Shown here: in pieces, positions 25,652 to 35,226 of the stretch | How positions within the stretch are numbered: the first letter of the stretch is position 1 | Layout: every line of letters begins with the position of its first letter | Origin: Spirochaetota bacterium | GTDB lineage: Bacteria; Spirochaetota; UBA4802; JAKQUI01 | Direction of reading: 5' to 3' | DNA: 64,000 nt | Assembly (NCBI GenBank): GCA_029562645.1 | Contig: JAKQUI010000069.1 | Location: forward strand, 236,231 to 300,230 | Program-made: the position numbers and the translations under genes | The notes under the pieces: model-generated | Databases searched by the model: none | Seen by the model: the letters and a program-made list of their open reading frames with translations, nothing else | Told to the model about the DNA's origin: nothing

Positions 25652-27139
25652 CTACCGTGTCGGCGAAGATGTCGGCCGGGCATATTTCGGATCGGGGAAA
25701 ACCCGTTCGAGAATCGAAAAATACCGTTCAGCCTCTGCACTATCCCGTCTGCGGTGCGCGTCCATCCCGAGTTCATAGAGTGCCCGATGATGATACTGAT
25801 TGTGGTTGAGCGCCTTCGTGTACAGGGCCCGGGCCTCCTCGGTCCGCTTGCTCCGCCTGGCCTTGTCGGCCTGCGCAACAAGCTCTTCCGCGAGGCGTAG
25901 GTTTTCGAGGCTGATCTTGGCGAGAACGCGGGTATAGGTTTTAAAAATTGCATCATTATGGCCGTCAGGACTGGTCAACGAAAAACTAAAGTTAGCAAAA
26001 GGAGGCGTGATCCCGCTTTTTTGGGACTGCATCTGCATCCGGGCCGGCAGCGTGTTTAGAAGATGATAACGATACCATGTATATTCGGTTGCCGTCCAGG
26101 TGGCGTTGGCGTCCGGCACCCAGTCCGGGTATGCCTTCTTCGACTTTTCGATTGATTCAGGCAGCCAGCCGTGCATCGGCCCAATCCCTCCGCTCCGGCG
26201 TTCGATTACGTGAAAGAACTCATGGAAGGTGACCCAGGAATGAGGAAAGTTGGTCACCAGCTCGGTATTGTTTTTTGCAACTGCGGCGTCCATTGGCAGG
26301 GCTATCGAGCCCCTTTCGGGCCCGTACCAGGTGTACGGGACGTAAATCAGAGGAACAGCGTTGGCAAAGGGCCAGACCGAAAATCCGGGATTGATGAAGT
26401 ACATGAAGATGCTGTCGATGTTGTTTCGTTTCGGGAAAAGGTACGGCCCGAGACTTTCGCTGGTGCTTGAAAAATCGGGGCGGTACATGGTTGTATTGGC
26501 CTGACGGGCATAAATCACAGCCTTGGTCAGGGTTGCATCGACGACCGTTCGGTCGAACGAAAGGCTGAGCTTGCCCCGGGTAAGGGCTTCGATGAAAAAC
26601 CTGAGCTGGTCCTGGGCGCGAATGCTGGCCGTGATCTGACTGTCACTCATGCTTCCCTTGCCGGTCACGGGCCTGCCGTCCTTGTCGACGACCCCCTGAA
26701 GGTCTGTATGCCGAATGTAGAGCACCTTGACCCGATGGACATACTCAGGCTTGATCGAGCCAAGAGATTGATGTTCGCGTGTCAGATCCAGCAAGCGCCG
26801 GATGGCAAGGTACTCGCTATCCTTTGCCGTGGTCAGTTTTTCCTTAGCGGCCATAGCCTGCGAAAACAGAGTGATGGCTTGACGGTGATCTCCCGAAAAA
26901 GCCGCGTTTTGCCCCAGGAACACCTGAAGCCGCATGTGCCACAACAAAAAGGTCCGGTTGCCGGGCTCGAGCTGGCAGGCGCGCGCAAAATCATCAGCCG
27001 CCCCAGAAAAATCCCCCGCATCAAGTTTCACCTTGCCGGCGTCATAAGCACCCCGACCAGTCTCTCCGGCAGCGGCTCCCGGCATGGCACACAGAAGCGC
27101 AAGAGAAATGGTTACCGCAATAGCCAGTCTCATGTTCAT
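25652..27139 (-). CDS. Exported TPR protein with HExxH metalloprotease-like motif
   Basis: 495 residues with a signal peptide (about 1-24, ending GAAAG). Helical TPR-like repeats at about 30-120 (YDAGKVKLDAGDFSGAADDFARA) and again at 410-480 (YTKALNHNQYHHRALYELG) flank a central globular part. That part contains WVTFHEFFHVIER: HEFFH (306-310) fits the zincin HExxH motif, but no third ligand can be assigned with confidence. I do not recognise the family. Base composition is lower in GC than the flanking dcw and DUF389 genes, and it lies inside the tRNA-flanked islet, so horizontal acquisition is likely. A second Met at codon 3 is an equally possible start. Confidence 0.75.
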   Translation of the reverse strand: MNMRLAIAVTISLALLCAMPGAAAGETGRGAYDAGKVKLDAGDFSGAADDFARACQLEPGNRTFLLWHMRLQVFLGQNAAFSGDHRQAITLFSQAMAAKEKLTTAKDSEYLAIRRLLDLTREHQSLGSIKPEYVHRVKVLYIRHTDLQGVVDKDGRPVTGKGSMSDSQITASIRAQDQLRFFIEALTRGKLSLSFDRTVVDATLTKAVIYARQANTTMYRPDFSSTSESLGPYLFPKRNNIDSIFMYFINPGFSVWPFANAVPLIYVPYTWYGPERGSIALPMDAAVAKNNTELVTNFPHSWVTFHEFFHVIERRSGGIGPMHGWLPESIEKSKKAYPDWVPDANATWTATEYTWYRYHLLNTLPARMQMQSQKSGITPPFANFSFSLTSPDGHNDAIFKTYTRVLAKISLENLRLAEELVAQADKARRSKRTEEARALYTKALNHNQYHHRALYELGMDAHRRRDSAEAERYFSILERVFPDPKYARPTSSPTR

Positions 27140-27619
27140 TCACATCCTCCAGAATCGAGCACAAACAATACCCTTATGGGTCGTGTCATACGCGGTTTTC
27201 CTTTCCACGTCAAGAACTATCCGATTCTTATCCGACTCGTTATAATCATCCAGACGCATTGATACGGTTTGGAAAAACCACCTTGATGACTGGGTTTTTT
27301 ACAATTAGGAAAGCTCCGCCCATTTTCGCAACGTATCAAGATACATGCCGACGATTATTGGAAATGGGTTCATCCCGTAATCATCAGCATGGACATGAAA
27401 AAACCCTTTACGTGGATCTGAAATCTGACAAGTGCAGATGGCATAGATCAGGATTTTGCATTTTCGGGCAAGAGAGTCCGCCGATGATTGAGAAGCGCAA
27501 CAACCGCAGCAATACAGAAATTACGCCTATACCGTGTTTGCGGAAAACCGTTACGCAAACCGGGTCACCCATTTCACCATGTGGAAATGCGCGGCCTTTC
27601 CCGAAATGAGGGTGATGTA
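27140..27619. other. 480-bp AT-richer intergenic stretch in the islet
   Basis: Short open frames occur on both strands but none has a ribosome-binding site, a recognisable motif or a composition like the neighbours. I see no RNA gene, repeat or terminator with a T-tract here. Confidence 0.5.
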
Positions 27620-28795
27620 TTATTCCGGCGCGACCAGGTCGATCTTCGCGCCGTCTTTCTCCAATGTGACGCGGTCGGCTTCTTTCTCGGGCTTCATGCC
27701 ATCGCGATGCCAGAACAATTTCTTTTTCTGTCCGGGCAGATCCCGCTGCACCCCGACACGATATGACTTCCCTGTATCCATGCCGTAAAGTAGATGAAAC
27801 CACGTGCCGTTCTTTCCGGCGGGTATATGGGCGAATCGTCGCCATGACTTGTTCGTCTCATCGACGATCCACATGGTCAGACGAATGCCGCCCTCCGGGG
27901 CGACTTGTCCTGCGGGCAGCGAGACGGTGCCGTAAATGGTACGCGGTTTCCAGCGCGCCAGGTCCAGATTTTCGAGAATATCGTCGCCGGCGACATCGGG
28001 CCCAACCGAGCTGCTCCAGAGTCCGCCCCGAACTCCCGATCCGGGTGTCTCCTTGTCCTTGCCTTGCGTGACATGGCAATGATATCCGTCCGCGGCCGCC
28101 TTCGCCACGGAACGCCCCCCAAGCCCAGGAAGTATTGCATCCATTTTATACCACTTGTTCCATCCATGATTGTACAAGTAGAGCTTCTTGACTTTCCATG
28201 GATCATTTGCTTCGGGAAGATCGCGGAAGCGTGACGGGTCGGCGGCGGCCAGTACCGCTTCACGCGTGATTAACGAACAGGCGATATGGTTGTTGTGCCT
28301 GTATTCACCGTCGACATTGTGCGTCCAGACGACCTCGGGCCGGTGTTTCCGGATAAGTCCAACAACAAAAGCGAGCGCTTTTTCTTTTCCGCCCCATCGC
28401 TCAAGGTTCTCGGCAAGCCGATCCTTTTTCCAGCCGCAGCAGTCGACATAGCGGCCGAAAATCGGTGGATTCTTCATGCCATAATTTCGTGCTGCGTCAA
28501 GACTCTCCTTTTCGCGGACGGCGCCGCACTTGGGACCGGCGGGTATTTTTCCGCCGCACCATGCGTCGCCGCTTGTCATCTGCACCCAGATAACGGGAAG
28601 CCCCAAACCGCCGCCATAGCATGCGAGCAGTGCGCTCGGCTCGTCGTCGGGATGCGCCACGATGGCCATAATCAATGCCTTCTGCGGCTGCGATGAGAAA
28701 TCGTCAGAAAAAGCAACGGCTGCAACTATAATACAAAGAATGACGCAGCCGAACATAAAACATTTTGCTCGTAGATTTTTCATTTTCACTAACAT
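27620..28795 (-). CDS. Exported PIG-L family deacetylase
   Basis: About 391 residues with an N-terminal signal/anchor (residues ~10-32). The LmbE/PIG-L zinc motif is AHPDDE (near residue 48) and the second ligand region is THNVDGEYRHNNHIAC. PIG-L enzymes remove N-acetyl groups from GlcNAc-type sugars. An extra C-terminal region of ~130 residues (SLPAGQVAPEGGIRLTMWIVDET, then LFWHRDGMKPEKEADRV) looks like a beta-sandwich appendix. It is exported, so the substrate is probably extracellular or wall glycan (inference). Starts at 28801 (TTG), 28795 or 28783 are possible. It is cargo of the tRNA-Gly islet. Confidence 0.8.
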   Translation of the reverse strand: MLVKMKNLRAKCFMFGCVILCIIVAAVAFSDDFSSQPQKALIMAIVAHPDDEPSALLACYGGGLGLPVIWVQMTSGDAWCGGKIPAGPKCGAVREKESLDAARNYGMKNPPIFGRYVDCCGWKKDRLAENLERWGGKEKALAFVVGLIRKHRPEVVWTHNVDGEYRHNNHIACSLITREAVLAAADPSRFRDLPEANDPWKVKKLYLYNHGWNKWYKMDAILPGLGGRSVAKAAADGYHCHVTQGKDKETPGSGVRGGLWSSSVGPDVAGDDILENLDLARWKPRTIYGTVSLPAGQVAPEGGIRLTMWIVDETNKSWRRFAHIPAGKNGTWFHLLYGMDTGKSYRVGVQRDLPGQKKKLFWHRDGMKPEKEADRVTLEKDGAKIDLVAPE

Positions 28796-29020
28796 ATTCA
28801 ACTGTATACAACGAGTTTAGTCAAGCAGGAAAACCAATCAATCCTGAAAGACGCAGCGCCGACACGCAGACTCCCAAGACCTGCAAACTCTTTAATTGTC
28901 GTAATAACCGCGGGCAATATCACGCGGCTTTTTATAAAACACCTACCCCGACCCATGGTTACCCATTTCCCAACAATTCGCCTGGCATTCACTCAGACAA
29001 TGGTCATGGCAAACGCATTA

Positions 29021-29050
29021 GTGCGCTAATCGCAAGGTGGGAATTGAAAC
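29021..29050 (+). repeat. Single CRISPR-repeat-like sequence
   Basis: The 30 bp end in GGTGGGAATTGAAAC. The 3' ATTGAAAC is the usual 5'-handle-forming end of type I and III CRISPR repeats. Only one copy exists in the window and no cas gene is present, so this is at most a remnant. It abuts the tRNA-derived repeat. Confidence 0.25.
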
Positions 29051-29051
29051 G

Positions 29052-29094
29052 TCCAAGCTGATAGCGTGGGTTCGAGTCCCATCACTCGCTCATC
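29052..29094 (+). repeat. Right direct repeat (partial tRNA-Gly copy, attR-like)
   Basis: A partial copy of tRNA-Gly from the anticodon to just past the 3' end, differing from 25442-25484 at two positions (T-loop T to G, acceptor C to T). The 5' half of the tRNA is missing, so it cannot be functional. It marks the far end of a ~3.6-kb islet. Confidence 0.75.
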
Positions 29095-29101
29095 TGGCCT
29101 C

Positions 29102-30472
29102 TCACTTCCCCTCCAGCACCTTCAAGTTCTCGATCTCCAGACGTGATTTCAGGAACAGCTCCAGGCGCTTCTTGTCCGCGGCCGCGGCGAACGCCTTCCA
29201 TTTGACGATGACCGCGACCTCCCTGAGAGAGGAGAGGTCCTGTACATTGTGAACCAGAAGGTCGCCGAAGGAGATCGACTCAAGCGACGGGAATAGAATA
29301 TTCGCCTCCTTCGTCGCCTTTTGGACCCTCCGATCTCCGCTCTTGAGAAGCTGAAGCTCCGACTCGAGCAAGCGGATCTGGTCGTCCTTGGACTTGACGC
29401 TCGCCATCATTTCCATGCGCGCGTCGGCATGTTTCTTGTCGTCGCCGCGGCCGATCTCCGTGGGTTGAATGATCTTGAGCTCGGTTTTCTCGAGATCGTA
29501 CTGCGGCAGGATCTTCTTCAAATGATCCATCATTTCCGCCGAAATCGGTTCCCCGATCAGGGCGACCTCGATTGAATGCGAGCTGCCGCGACGCACGAAC
29601 TGCGTCGAGATCACCCGGCTCCGCTCGAACATGAAGTTGTTGGCGACGTAGCGGGCCGCATTCCGCTTGAAGTTCGCTTCGGTGATGATATCATAGGCCA
29701 AATACACGCTCGGCAAGATGAACAACACGCTAAACACCAGCACATATCGGTGAATCTTCCGCTCCACCGCCCGGTCGAGATAGGTCTTTCGCTTGAACCT
29801 GAAGTATCGGACGAATATTAACGTGGACATGCCGATGAACACGCTGTTGATGAGATAAAGATAAAACGCGCCGGCGAAAAACCTGAGGTTTCCGGTGGCG
29901 AGGCCAAACCCCGCCGTGCACAGCGGCGGCATGAGCGCCGTCGCGATAGCCACGCCGGGGATCACGTTCGAAATCTTCTCCTTGCGCGATCCAGCGACGA
30001 TCCCCGCCGCCCCGCCAAATACGGCTATCAGCACGTCGTAGATGGTCGGCGTGGTGCGCGCCAAAAGCTCGGATTGCGCATCCGACAACGGGGAAAGATA
30101 GAAATACACGGCCGAGGTCGCGATGCTGATGCCCGTCATGACGGCAAGATTGCGCAGCGATTTCTTCAGGAGTTCGAAATCGTAGATACCCAGCGCGAGG
30201 CCCGCACCCATGATGGGCCCCATGAGCGGCGATATGAGCATGGCGCCGATGATCACCGCCGTCGAGTTGGTATTGAGCCCGATCGAGGCGATGTAGATCG
30301 CGAAGATCAACGTCCATAATCCTATCCCGCGAAACTCCACGCCCCGCGTGATGGACTCGACGGTCCCCTTCTGGTCGGTGTCCGGATCGATATAAAACAG
30401 GCCGCGAAGATACTCGATAAAGCCCTTTACGAGTCCCGCCTCGGAGATCACCTGCTTTTTCCTCGCGGCCAT
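29102..30472 (-). CDS. DUF389 (TIGR00341-type) membrane protein
   Basis: 456 residues. The conserved hydrophobic core has [26 protein letters not shown], then [25 protein letters not shown], with about six membrane segments between residues 50 and 265. A soluble C-terminal part (about 270-456) includes a probable coiled coil ([19 protein letters not shown]). DUF389 proteins have no established transport substrate. The ATG at 30472 has GGAGG 5 bp upstream; a GTG at 30478 is less likely. It starts the normal-composition DNA after the islet. Confidence 0.88.
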   Translation of the reverse strand: MAARKKQVISEAGLVKGFIEYLRGLFYIDPDTDQKGTVESITRGVEFRGIGLWTLIFAIYIASIGLNTNSTAVIIGAMLISPLMGPIMGAGLALGIYDFELLKKSLRNLAVMTGISIATSAVYFYLSPLSDAQSELLARTTPTIYDVLIAVFGGAAGIVAGSRKEKISNVIPGVAIATALMPPLCTAGFGLATGNLRFFAGAFYLYLINSVFIGMSTLIFVRYFRFKRKTYLDRAVERKIHRYVLVFSVLFILPSVYLAYDIITEANFKRNAARYVANNFMFERSRVISTQFVRRGSSHSIEVALIGEPISAEMMDHLKKILPQYDLEKTELKIIQPTEIGRGDDKKHADARMEMMASVKSKDDQIRLLESELQLLKSGDRRVQKATKEANILFPSLESISFGDLLVHNVQDLSSLREVAVIVKWKAFAAAADKKRLELFLKSRLEIENLKVLEGK

Positions 30473-30751
30473 GCCCACCTCCCAGTGTCCACATCATTCG
30501 GTATAAGTTTGATCTGGTTCGCGATCGAACGTCAAGCACATTCCAGCGTCCTGGGCATACCGCGCTTCACCGTCAGGCGGCCGTCGACCGGCGGTCCGAT
30601 AATCGATCGCAGCGCAGCGCTCCATAAAAATCACGCGAACAACAATGCAAAAAAACAAAAAAACTTGTCACCGCACGCACTCGTCGGTATACATAGTGTT
30701 CATGGACCGATCGCGCAGAGCGGTTCACACTCCAGCGCATACGGAGCGGAC

Positions 30752-31579
30752 TTGGACACGAACACACGACTGCACGCCGCCGCAATTCGCCGGTACGTCA
30801 CATACGGGATTATCGCGGCGCTCATCCTCGGGATGGCGGTGTTTCAGTTCATCACCGCACGCCAGCAGGAATTCGACGGCGTGCGGATCAACCTCGCGGG
30901 GCGGCAGCGCATGCTGTCGCAAAAGATCCTGAGCGGCATCCTCCTGTACGACGATGGCCGGGAAACGCGCTCCGCGGTGGAAAAAAATATCGCCGTCTTC
31001 GACAGCGCGCTGCGCGCCCTAATCGATGGCGGCACGGCCCCGCTCGACCTGGCGGGAGACACGGTCCGCACCCTGCGCCCCATCGACAACACATCCATCA
31101 GAACACAGATGTTACGCGTGATGGAGACATGGCGCCCCTTCCGCGACCGGTGTGAGGAATTTATCGAGCGCCGCGACCGCGCCGCGCTGCAGTACCTGAT
31201 CGCCAACAATTTCGCCCTGCTCGACCAGATCGACCGGACCGCATACCTGCTGCAGGTGGAATCCGAACGGAAAAACTCCATCATCACCGGCGTCCTCGCC
31301 GCGGAGATCGCGCTCATCTTCCTGCTGTTCGGGCTGATCCTGTCGCGCTACATCCTGCGCCTCCGGAACGTCGAGGCGCACATCCGGGACCTGGAGAAGC
31401 TGCTCCCGATATGCAGCGCCTGCAAGAAGATCCGCATCGACGACGCGCATCCCGAGAACATGCGCTCGTGGATCTCGATAGAGAAATACCTGCACGAGAG
31501 CAAGATCAACCTCACCCACGGCATATGCCCCGAGTGCGCGGCGCGCCTCTATCCAGATCTATCTCCATACAAAAAGTAG
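30752..31579 (+). CDS. Membrane sensor with PilJ-type periplasmic domain and Cys-rich tail
   Basis: About 275 residues: first membrane helix (about 15-32), then a periplasmic segment with FDGVRINLAGRQRMLSQKI, the signature of the type IV pilus methyl-accepting N-terminal (PilJ-N) domain, then a second helix (about 178-200) and a cytoplasmic tail. The tail has LLPICSACKKIRIDD and THGICPECAARLYP, a double CxxC module often found between a sensory domain and a kinase or cyclase. Here the protein ends there, with no kinase, GGDEF or MCP domain. The start is a TTG with GGAG 5 bp upstream; the open frame continues upstream without support. Confidence 0.65.
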   Translation: MDTNTRLHAAAIRRYVTYGIIAALILGMAVFQFITARQQEFDGVRINLAGRQRMLSQKILSGILLYDDGRETRSAVEKNIAVFDSALRALIDGGTAPLDLAGDTVRTLRPIDNTSIRTQMLRVMETWRPFRDRCEEFIERRDRAALQYLIANNFALLDQIDRTAYLLQVESERKNSIITGVLAAEIALIFLLFGLILSRYILRLRNVEAHIRDLEKLLPICSACKKIRIDDAHPENMRSWISIEKYLHESKINLTHGICPECAARLYPDLSPYKK

Positions 31580-32041
31580 CGTCGCCCCACAAGGGGATTC
31601 ACGCCTGCCGTCTCATTCGGCTCCCTGCTGGAATAGGTTCGTACGTAATGCCGCTTGCTTCACACGCAATGACGATGTAATCAACAATGCGTCCGACAAT
31701 CGGCCGTATTGGAAATGCATGATCAGACGTGCGCATTTCATGCACATCGAAGCGAGCTTTGTCGCATTAACAAAGGTACGCATGGACATGGCGAACGCAC
31801 GCATTTTTCTGCAGTTCCGCTGCATTTCGCCTTGACAAATTTTACTCATTCTGAACGAAATGTGATCGGGTAACAGTGGTCATTCCGCGCTATAGAGACG
31901 CATTCGACGGGTAAACCGTCATCCCGTTCTCCTCATTACCGATAGTATTCATCGCATGGCTCAGCAACATGCGCTTCCGCGCTTCTATTATGCGGACGGG
32001 CATTAACTATATACGCCGTACATCTTTTCACAAAGGAGGCC
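31580..32041. other. Intergenic region upstream of the acyl-CoA synthetase
   Basis: 462 bp without a credible gene. A TTGACA at 31832-31837 is a possible -35 element but has no good -10 at 16-18 bp. AAAGGAGG at 32032-32039 is the ribosome-binding site of the next gene. Confidence 0.5.
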
Positions 32042-32044
32042 ATG

Positions 32045-33880
32045 ATGGCTGATTACCAAGACACCTCAATGGCGGCGGTTTTTCAGCGGAATGCCGCGAA
32101 ATACGCCGACAAATCGTACGCATCCTACAAGACCGACAGCGGCTGGAAGGACATCAGCTGGGGCTCGATGAACACGATGGTGCACAACCTCGCGTATTAC
32201 CTGCTCTCCATCGGCATCGGCAAGAACGACAAGGTGGGACTGTTCTCGCCAAACCGCTGGGAATGGCACCTCGCCGCCCTCGCGATCAACTCCATCGGCG
32301 CGGTGGACGTTCCCATCTACGCGACCAACTCGGCGGAGGAGTCCGAGTATATCCTGGGCAACTCCGACGCCAAGGCCTGCTTCGTGGGGACCGCGGACCA
32401 TCTGAAGAAGATACTCTCCATTCGGACAAAGATACCGAACGTGAAGCAAATCGTCGTATTCGACGAGGTTGACGTAAACCAGACCGAGGAGCTGACGCTG
32501 TCGAAGGCATTGTCGCTGGGCGAGGCGAGCCCCAACAAGGATCTCTTCGATCAGCGCCTCGCGGCGATCCAGCCGAACGACCTCTCGACGCTCATTTACA
32601 CCTCCGGGACCACGGGCAATCCCAAGGGGGTCATGCTCACACACAACAACTTCGTCTCGAACGTGCGCAACACGCTCGCCGAGATGAAGGATCCGAAGAC
32701 GGGCGAAGACCTTCTCGGCCCCAACGACCATTACCTGTCCTTCCTCCCGCTCTCGCACTCGCTCGAGCGGACGGCGGGCTTCCACGGCGCCATCTGGATG
32801 GGCGCGCGCACGGCCTTCGCGGAGGACATCACCAAGCTGCTCGATTATTTCCAGGAGGTGCGCCCCACCATCATCATCAGCGTTCCCCGTATCTACGAAA
32901 AAGTGCACGCGGGCATCCTGGCGAAGGTCGCCGGCGCGCCGGGGCTCAAGAAGAAGATATTCAACTTCGCCATGCGGCAGGCGGCGAAAAACCTTCCGCA
33001 TGTGTGCCGCGACATTCCCCGCTCCGGCCTGTTCGCCTTCAAGTACAACCTGGCCGACAAGCTCGTCCTGTCCAAGCTCAAGGTCGCGTTGGGCATGGAC
33101 AAGCTGCGGTATGCGATCTCGGGCGGTGCGCCCCTTTCGCAATCCGACGCCGAGTTCTTCATCGGCATGGGCTTCAAGATCCTCGAGGGCTTCGGCCTCA
33201 CCGAAACCACGCCGGTGACCAACTTCAACCGTCCGTGGTTCATCAAGCCGGGCACCGTGGGCCAGCCGATCCCCGAGACCGAGGTGAAGATCGCCGACGA
33301 CGGCGAGCTCCTCATCAAGGGGCCGCAGGTGATGGCCGGCTACTACAAGAACGATGAGGCCACCAAGGAGGCCATCCGGAGCGACGGGTTCTTCCGGACG
33401 GGCGACATCGGCATCATCGACGAGGACGGTTGCCTACGGATCACCGGACGCATCAAGGACATCATCGTGACCGCCGGCGGGAAGAACATCTCCCCGCAGA
33501 ACATCGAAAGCAGCATCAAGGAATCGGCGTTCGTGGAGCAGATCGGCGTCATCGGCGACAAGCGCAAGTACCTGTCGGCGCTCATCGTCCCGGCATTCCC
33601 GGAGCTGGAGCGCTGGGCGGGCGAAAACGGCGTCACGTTCGGATCTCGGGCCGACCTCATCGCCAATGAGAAGGTGCAGGCGCTCATCCGCGCTGAGATC
33701 GACAAGTACACCGCGCAGTACGCCCGGGTGGAACAGATCCGCAAGTTCACCCTGCTGGATACTGAATGGACGCAGGACACCGGCGAGCTCACGCCCACCC
33801 AGAAGGTGAAGCGCAAGGTGGTGAACGAAAAGTACGCCAAAGAAATCGAGGCGATGTACGCCGGCGACACCGGAGACTAG
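32045..33880 (+). CDS. Long-chain acyl-CoA synthetase (AMP-binding)
   Basis: 611 residues of the ANL superfamily, which activates fatty acids with ATP and CoA. The P-loop-like YTSGTTGNPKGVMLTHNN is intact (about residues 187-204), followed by LPLSHSLERT, GFGLTETTP, the RTGDIG hinge region and the C-terminal GRIKDIIVTAGGKNISPQNIE with the catalytic Lys in the final domain. It resembles the FadD15/ACSL branch in length and in AKDLV-like absence of a membrane segment. Of the two adjacent ATGs, 32045 is 5 bp from AGGAGG and is preferred. A strong bidirectional terminator follows. Confidence 0.92.
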   Translation: MADYQDTSMAAVFQRNAAKYADKSYASYKTDSGWKDISWGSMNTMVHNLAYYLLSIGIGKNDKVGLFSPNRWEWHLAALAINSIGAVDVPIYATNSAEESEYILGNSDAKACFVGTADHLKKILSIRTKIPNVKQIVVFDEVDVNQTEELTLSKALSLGEASPNKDLFDQRLAAIQPNDLSTLIYTSGTTGNPKGVMLTHNNFVSNVRNTLAEMKDPKTGEDLLGPNDHYLSFLPLSHSLERTAGFHGAIWMGARTAFAEDITKLLDYFQEVRPTIIISVPRIYEKVHAGILAKVAGAPGLKKKIFNFAMRQAAKNLPHVCRDIPRSGLFAFKYNLADKLVLSKLKVALGMDKLRYAISGGAPLSQSDAEFFIGMGFKILEGFGLTETTPVTNFNRPWFIKPGTVGQPIPETEVKIADDGELLIKGPQVMAGYYKNDEATKEAIRSDGFFRTGDIGIIDEDGCLRITGRIKDIIVTAGGKNISPQNIESSIKESAFVEQIGVIGDKRKYLSALIVPAFPELERWAGENGVTFGSRADLIANEKVQALIRAEIDKYTAQYARVEQIRKFTLLDTEWTQDTGELTPTQKVKRKVVNEKYAKEIEAMYAGDTGD

Positions 33881-33900
33881 AAACGGACAGCACCGCACTC

Positions 33901-33936
33901 ATGCAAAACGCCGCGCATATGCGCGGCGTTTTGCAT
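33901..33936. terminator. Bidirectional intrinsic terminator
   Basis: A perfect 36-bp palindrome: AAAACGCCGCGC, ATAT loop region, GCGCGGCGTTTT, extended by ATGC/GCAT. It lies between the convergent acyl-CoA synthetase and PH-like membrane genes and has A- and T-tracts suitable for both directions. Confidence 0.85.
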
Positions 33937-33965
33937 ATTCCCGCCGGCATACGCCGGAAGCGGCC

Positions 33966-35075
33966 TTATCGAATGCGCCCACGGAGGTAATCCCGGAGCC
34001 ATACGAGATCATCCATTGGCATCGCGTGGCCCACGGACATGGTTCTAGCGTCGCTGCGGATCAGCACCGTCGAGTACGGGTTGTTCGGCTCCTTCCCGAC
34101 GATCACCTCCTCGATCTCGCCGTAGGGTATGCGCTTGCCGGTTGTATCGCCGCATAGAGTGCGATACGCGACACGAATCCCGAACGAATCCGCGTGGATC
34201 ATGGGCGATGCGACAATGTCCCAGGCGATCGCGGCGATGAGGACCACTCCGATAAGCGCGCCAAAGAGCCCGATGGCGACGAACTCCACCGTAAGCCGCT
34301 CGGGAAGGAGAAACCCGATCGACATGAGGGCCGCCGGGATGAGCGCGCCGATGAGCGTTCGCCACGAGCGCATCTTCTTGAACCCGATAACGACGGTCTG
34401 CGAGTCGCCCTCCTCCTCGATTGTGATATAGCGCGGTCGCGCGCTCGATACGGCAGGAGCATCTTCTGCCGCGTGAATGTCCCGATACGGCCGGTCGAGA
34501 TCGCCCGGCGCGCGTTCCACCACCCCGGCGCCCGCGTCCTCGAGCGCCGGCAGGTTGATGATGCGCGCATACGACTCCCAGCGCGCGCGCGTGTCCCGCT
34601 CGCTTACGATGCCCACCAGGTGCTCGGCGAGGATAACGCGGCGCATCGGGTCCGGATGATGGAGCTCGATGACGCGCACCGTTTGCTCCCCGCTCTCGAC
34701 GATTCGAAGCATGACGCCGCGATAGCCCGAAAGGAGCTCGCGCCATTCGTCGTTCCTGAACAGCGATTGCAGGCGCACGAAGACCGTCTCGCTGTCGATG
34801 CGCATGAACAGCCGATAGCGCAGCTTGTTGACGCCGATAAGCAGCACCGCGACGCCGATACCCGCGAAGGGAATCGCCACCGCCAGCACGATGGGATCAA
34901 ACCGCCCGGTGGAGAGCGAGAGCACGACCGACCCGATCGCCAATCCGCAAAATACGACGCCGAAGAGCGAGAGGTAGACGCCGGCCAGACGCGATTCGCG
35001 CCGCGTGACCTCCGCCGGGATCATGGTGATCTCCCATTCGAACAGCGTGCCGATGGTTTTTCTCAGGGTTGTCAT
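33966..35075 (-). CDS. Membrane protein with four helices and PH-like segments, function unknown
   Basis: 369 residues. Two hydrophobic pairs (about 30-48/53-73 and about 250-270/280-300) are separated by a soluble domain, with a second soluble C-terminal domain (FGIRVAYRTLCGDTTGKRIP, then EEVIVGKEPNNPYSTVLIRSD). The repeated hydrophobic-pair-plus-beta-domain arrangement resembles bacterial PH-domain membrane proteins, but I cannot name a family. The ATG at 35075 has AAAGGAG 8 bp upstream. Transcribed alone, convergent with the acyl-CoA synthetase. Confidence 0.75.
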   Translation of the reverse strand: MTTLRKTIGTLFEWEITMIPAEVTRRESRLAGVYLSLFGVVFCGLAIGSVVLSLSTGRFDPIVLAVAIPFAGIGVAVLLIGVNKLRYRLFMRIDSETVFVRLQSLFRNDEWRELLSGYRGVMLRIVESGEQTVRVIELHHPDPMRRVILAEHLVGIVSERDTRARWESYARIINLPALEDAGAGVVERAPGDLDRPYRDIHAAEDAPAVSSARPRYITIEEEGDSQTVVIGFKKMRSWRTLIGALIPAALMSIGFLLPERLTVEFVAIGLFGALIGVVLIAAIAWDIVASPMIHADSFGIRVAYRTLCGDTTGKRIPYGEIEEVIVGKEPNNPYSTVLIRSDARTMSVGHAMPMDDLVWLRDYLRGRIR

Positions 35076-35226
35076 GTGAACGCTCCTTTCCGCATTGATA
35101 CGCGACACCGCGGGCGGAATCGGCACCGCCCGGGCCGTACGGCGCCGGCGCAGTGAAATTTGGATTGCAAATATCGGGCGCATCGGCAATGACGATTTTC
35201 AATCATCAATACAAGGAAACCGGACC

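Noticed and set aside
29021..29050. Calling a CRISPR array
   Set aside because: Only one repeat-like unit, no regularly spaced second copy and no cas gene in the window; listed only as a possible remnant.
29052..29094. Second tRNA-Gly gene
   Set aside because: Lacks the acceptor 5' strand, D-arm and half the anticodon arm; it is a 3' fragment.
31613..31849. A 78-codon minus-strand frame upstream of the acyl-CoA synthetase
   Set aside because: No ribosome-binding site, no conserved pattern, and composition unlike genes nearby.
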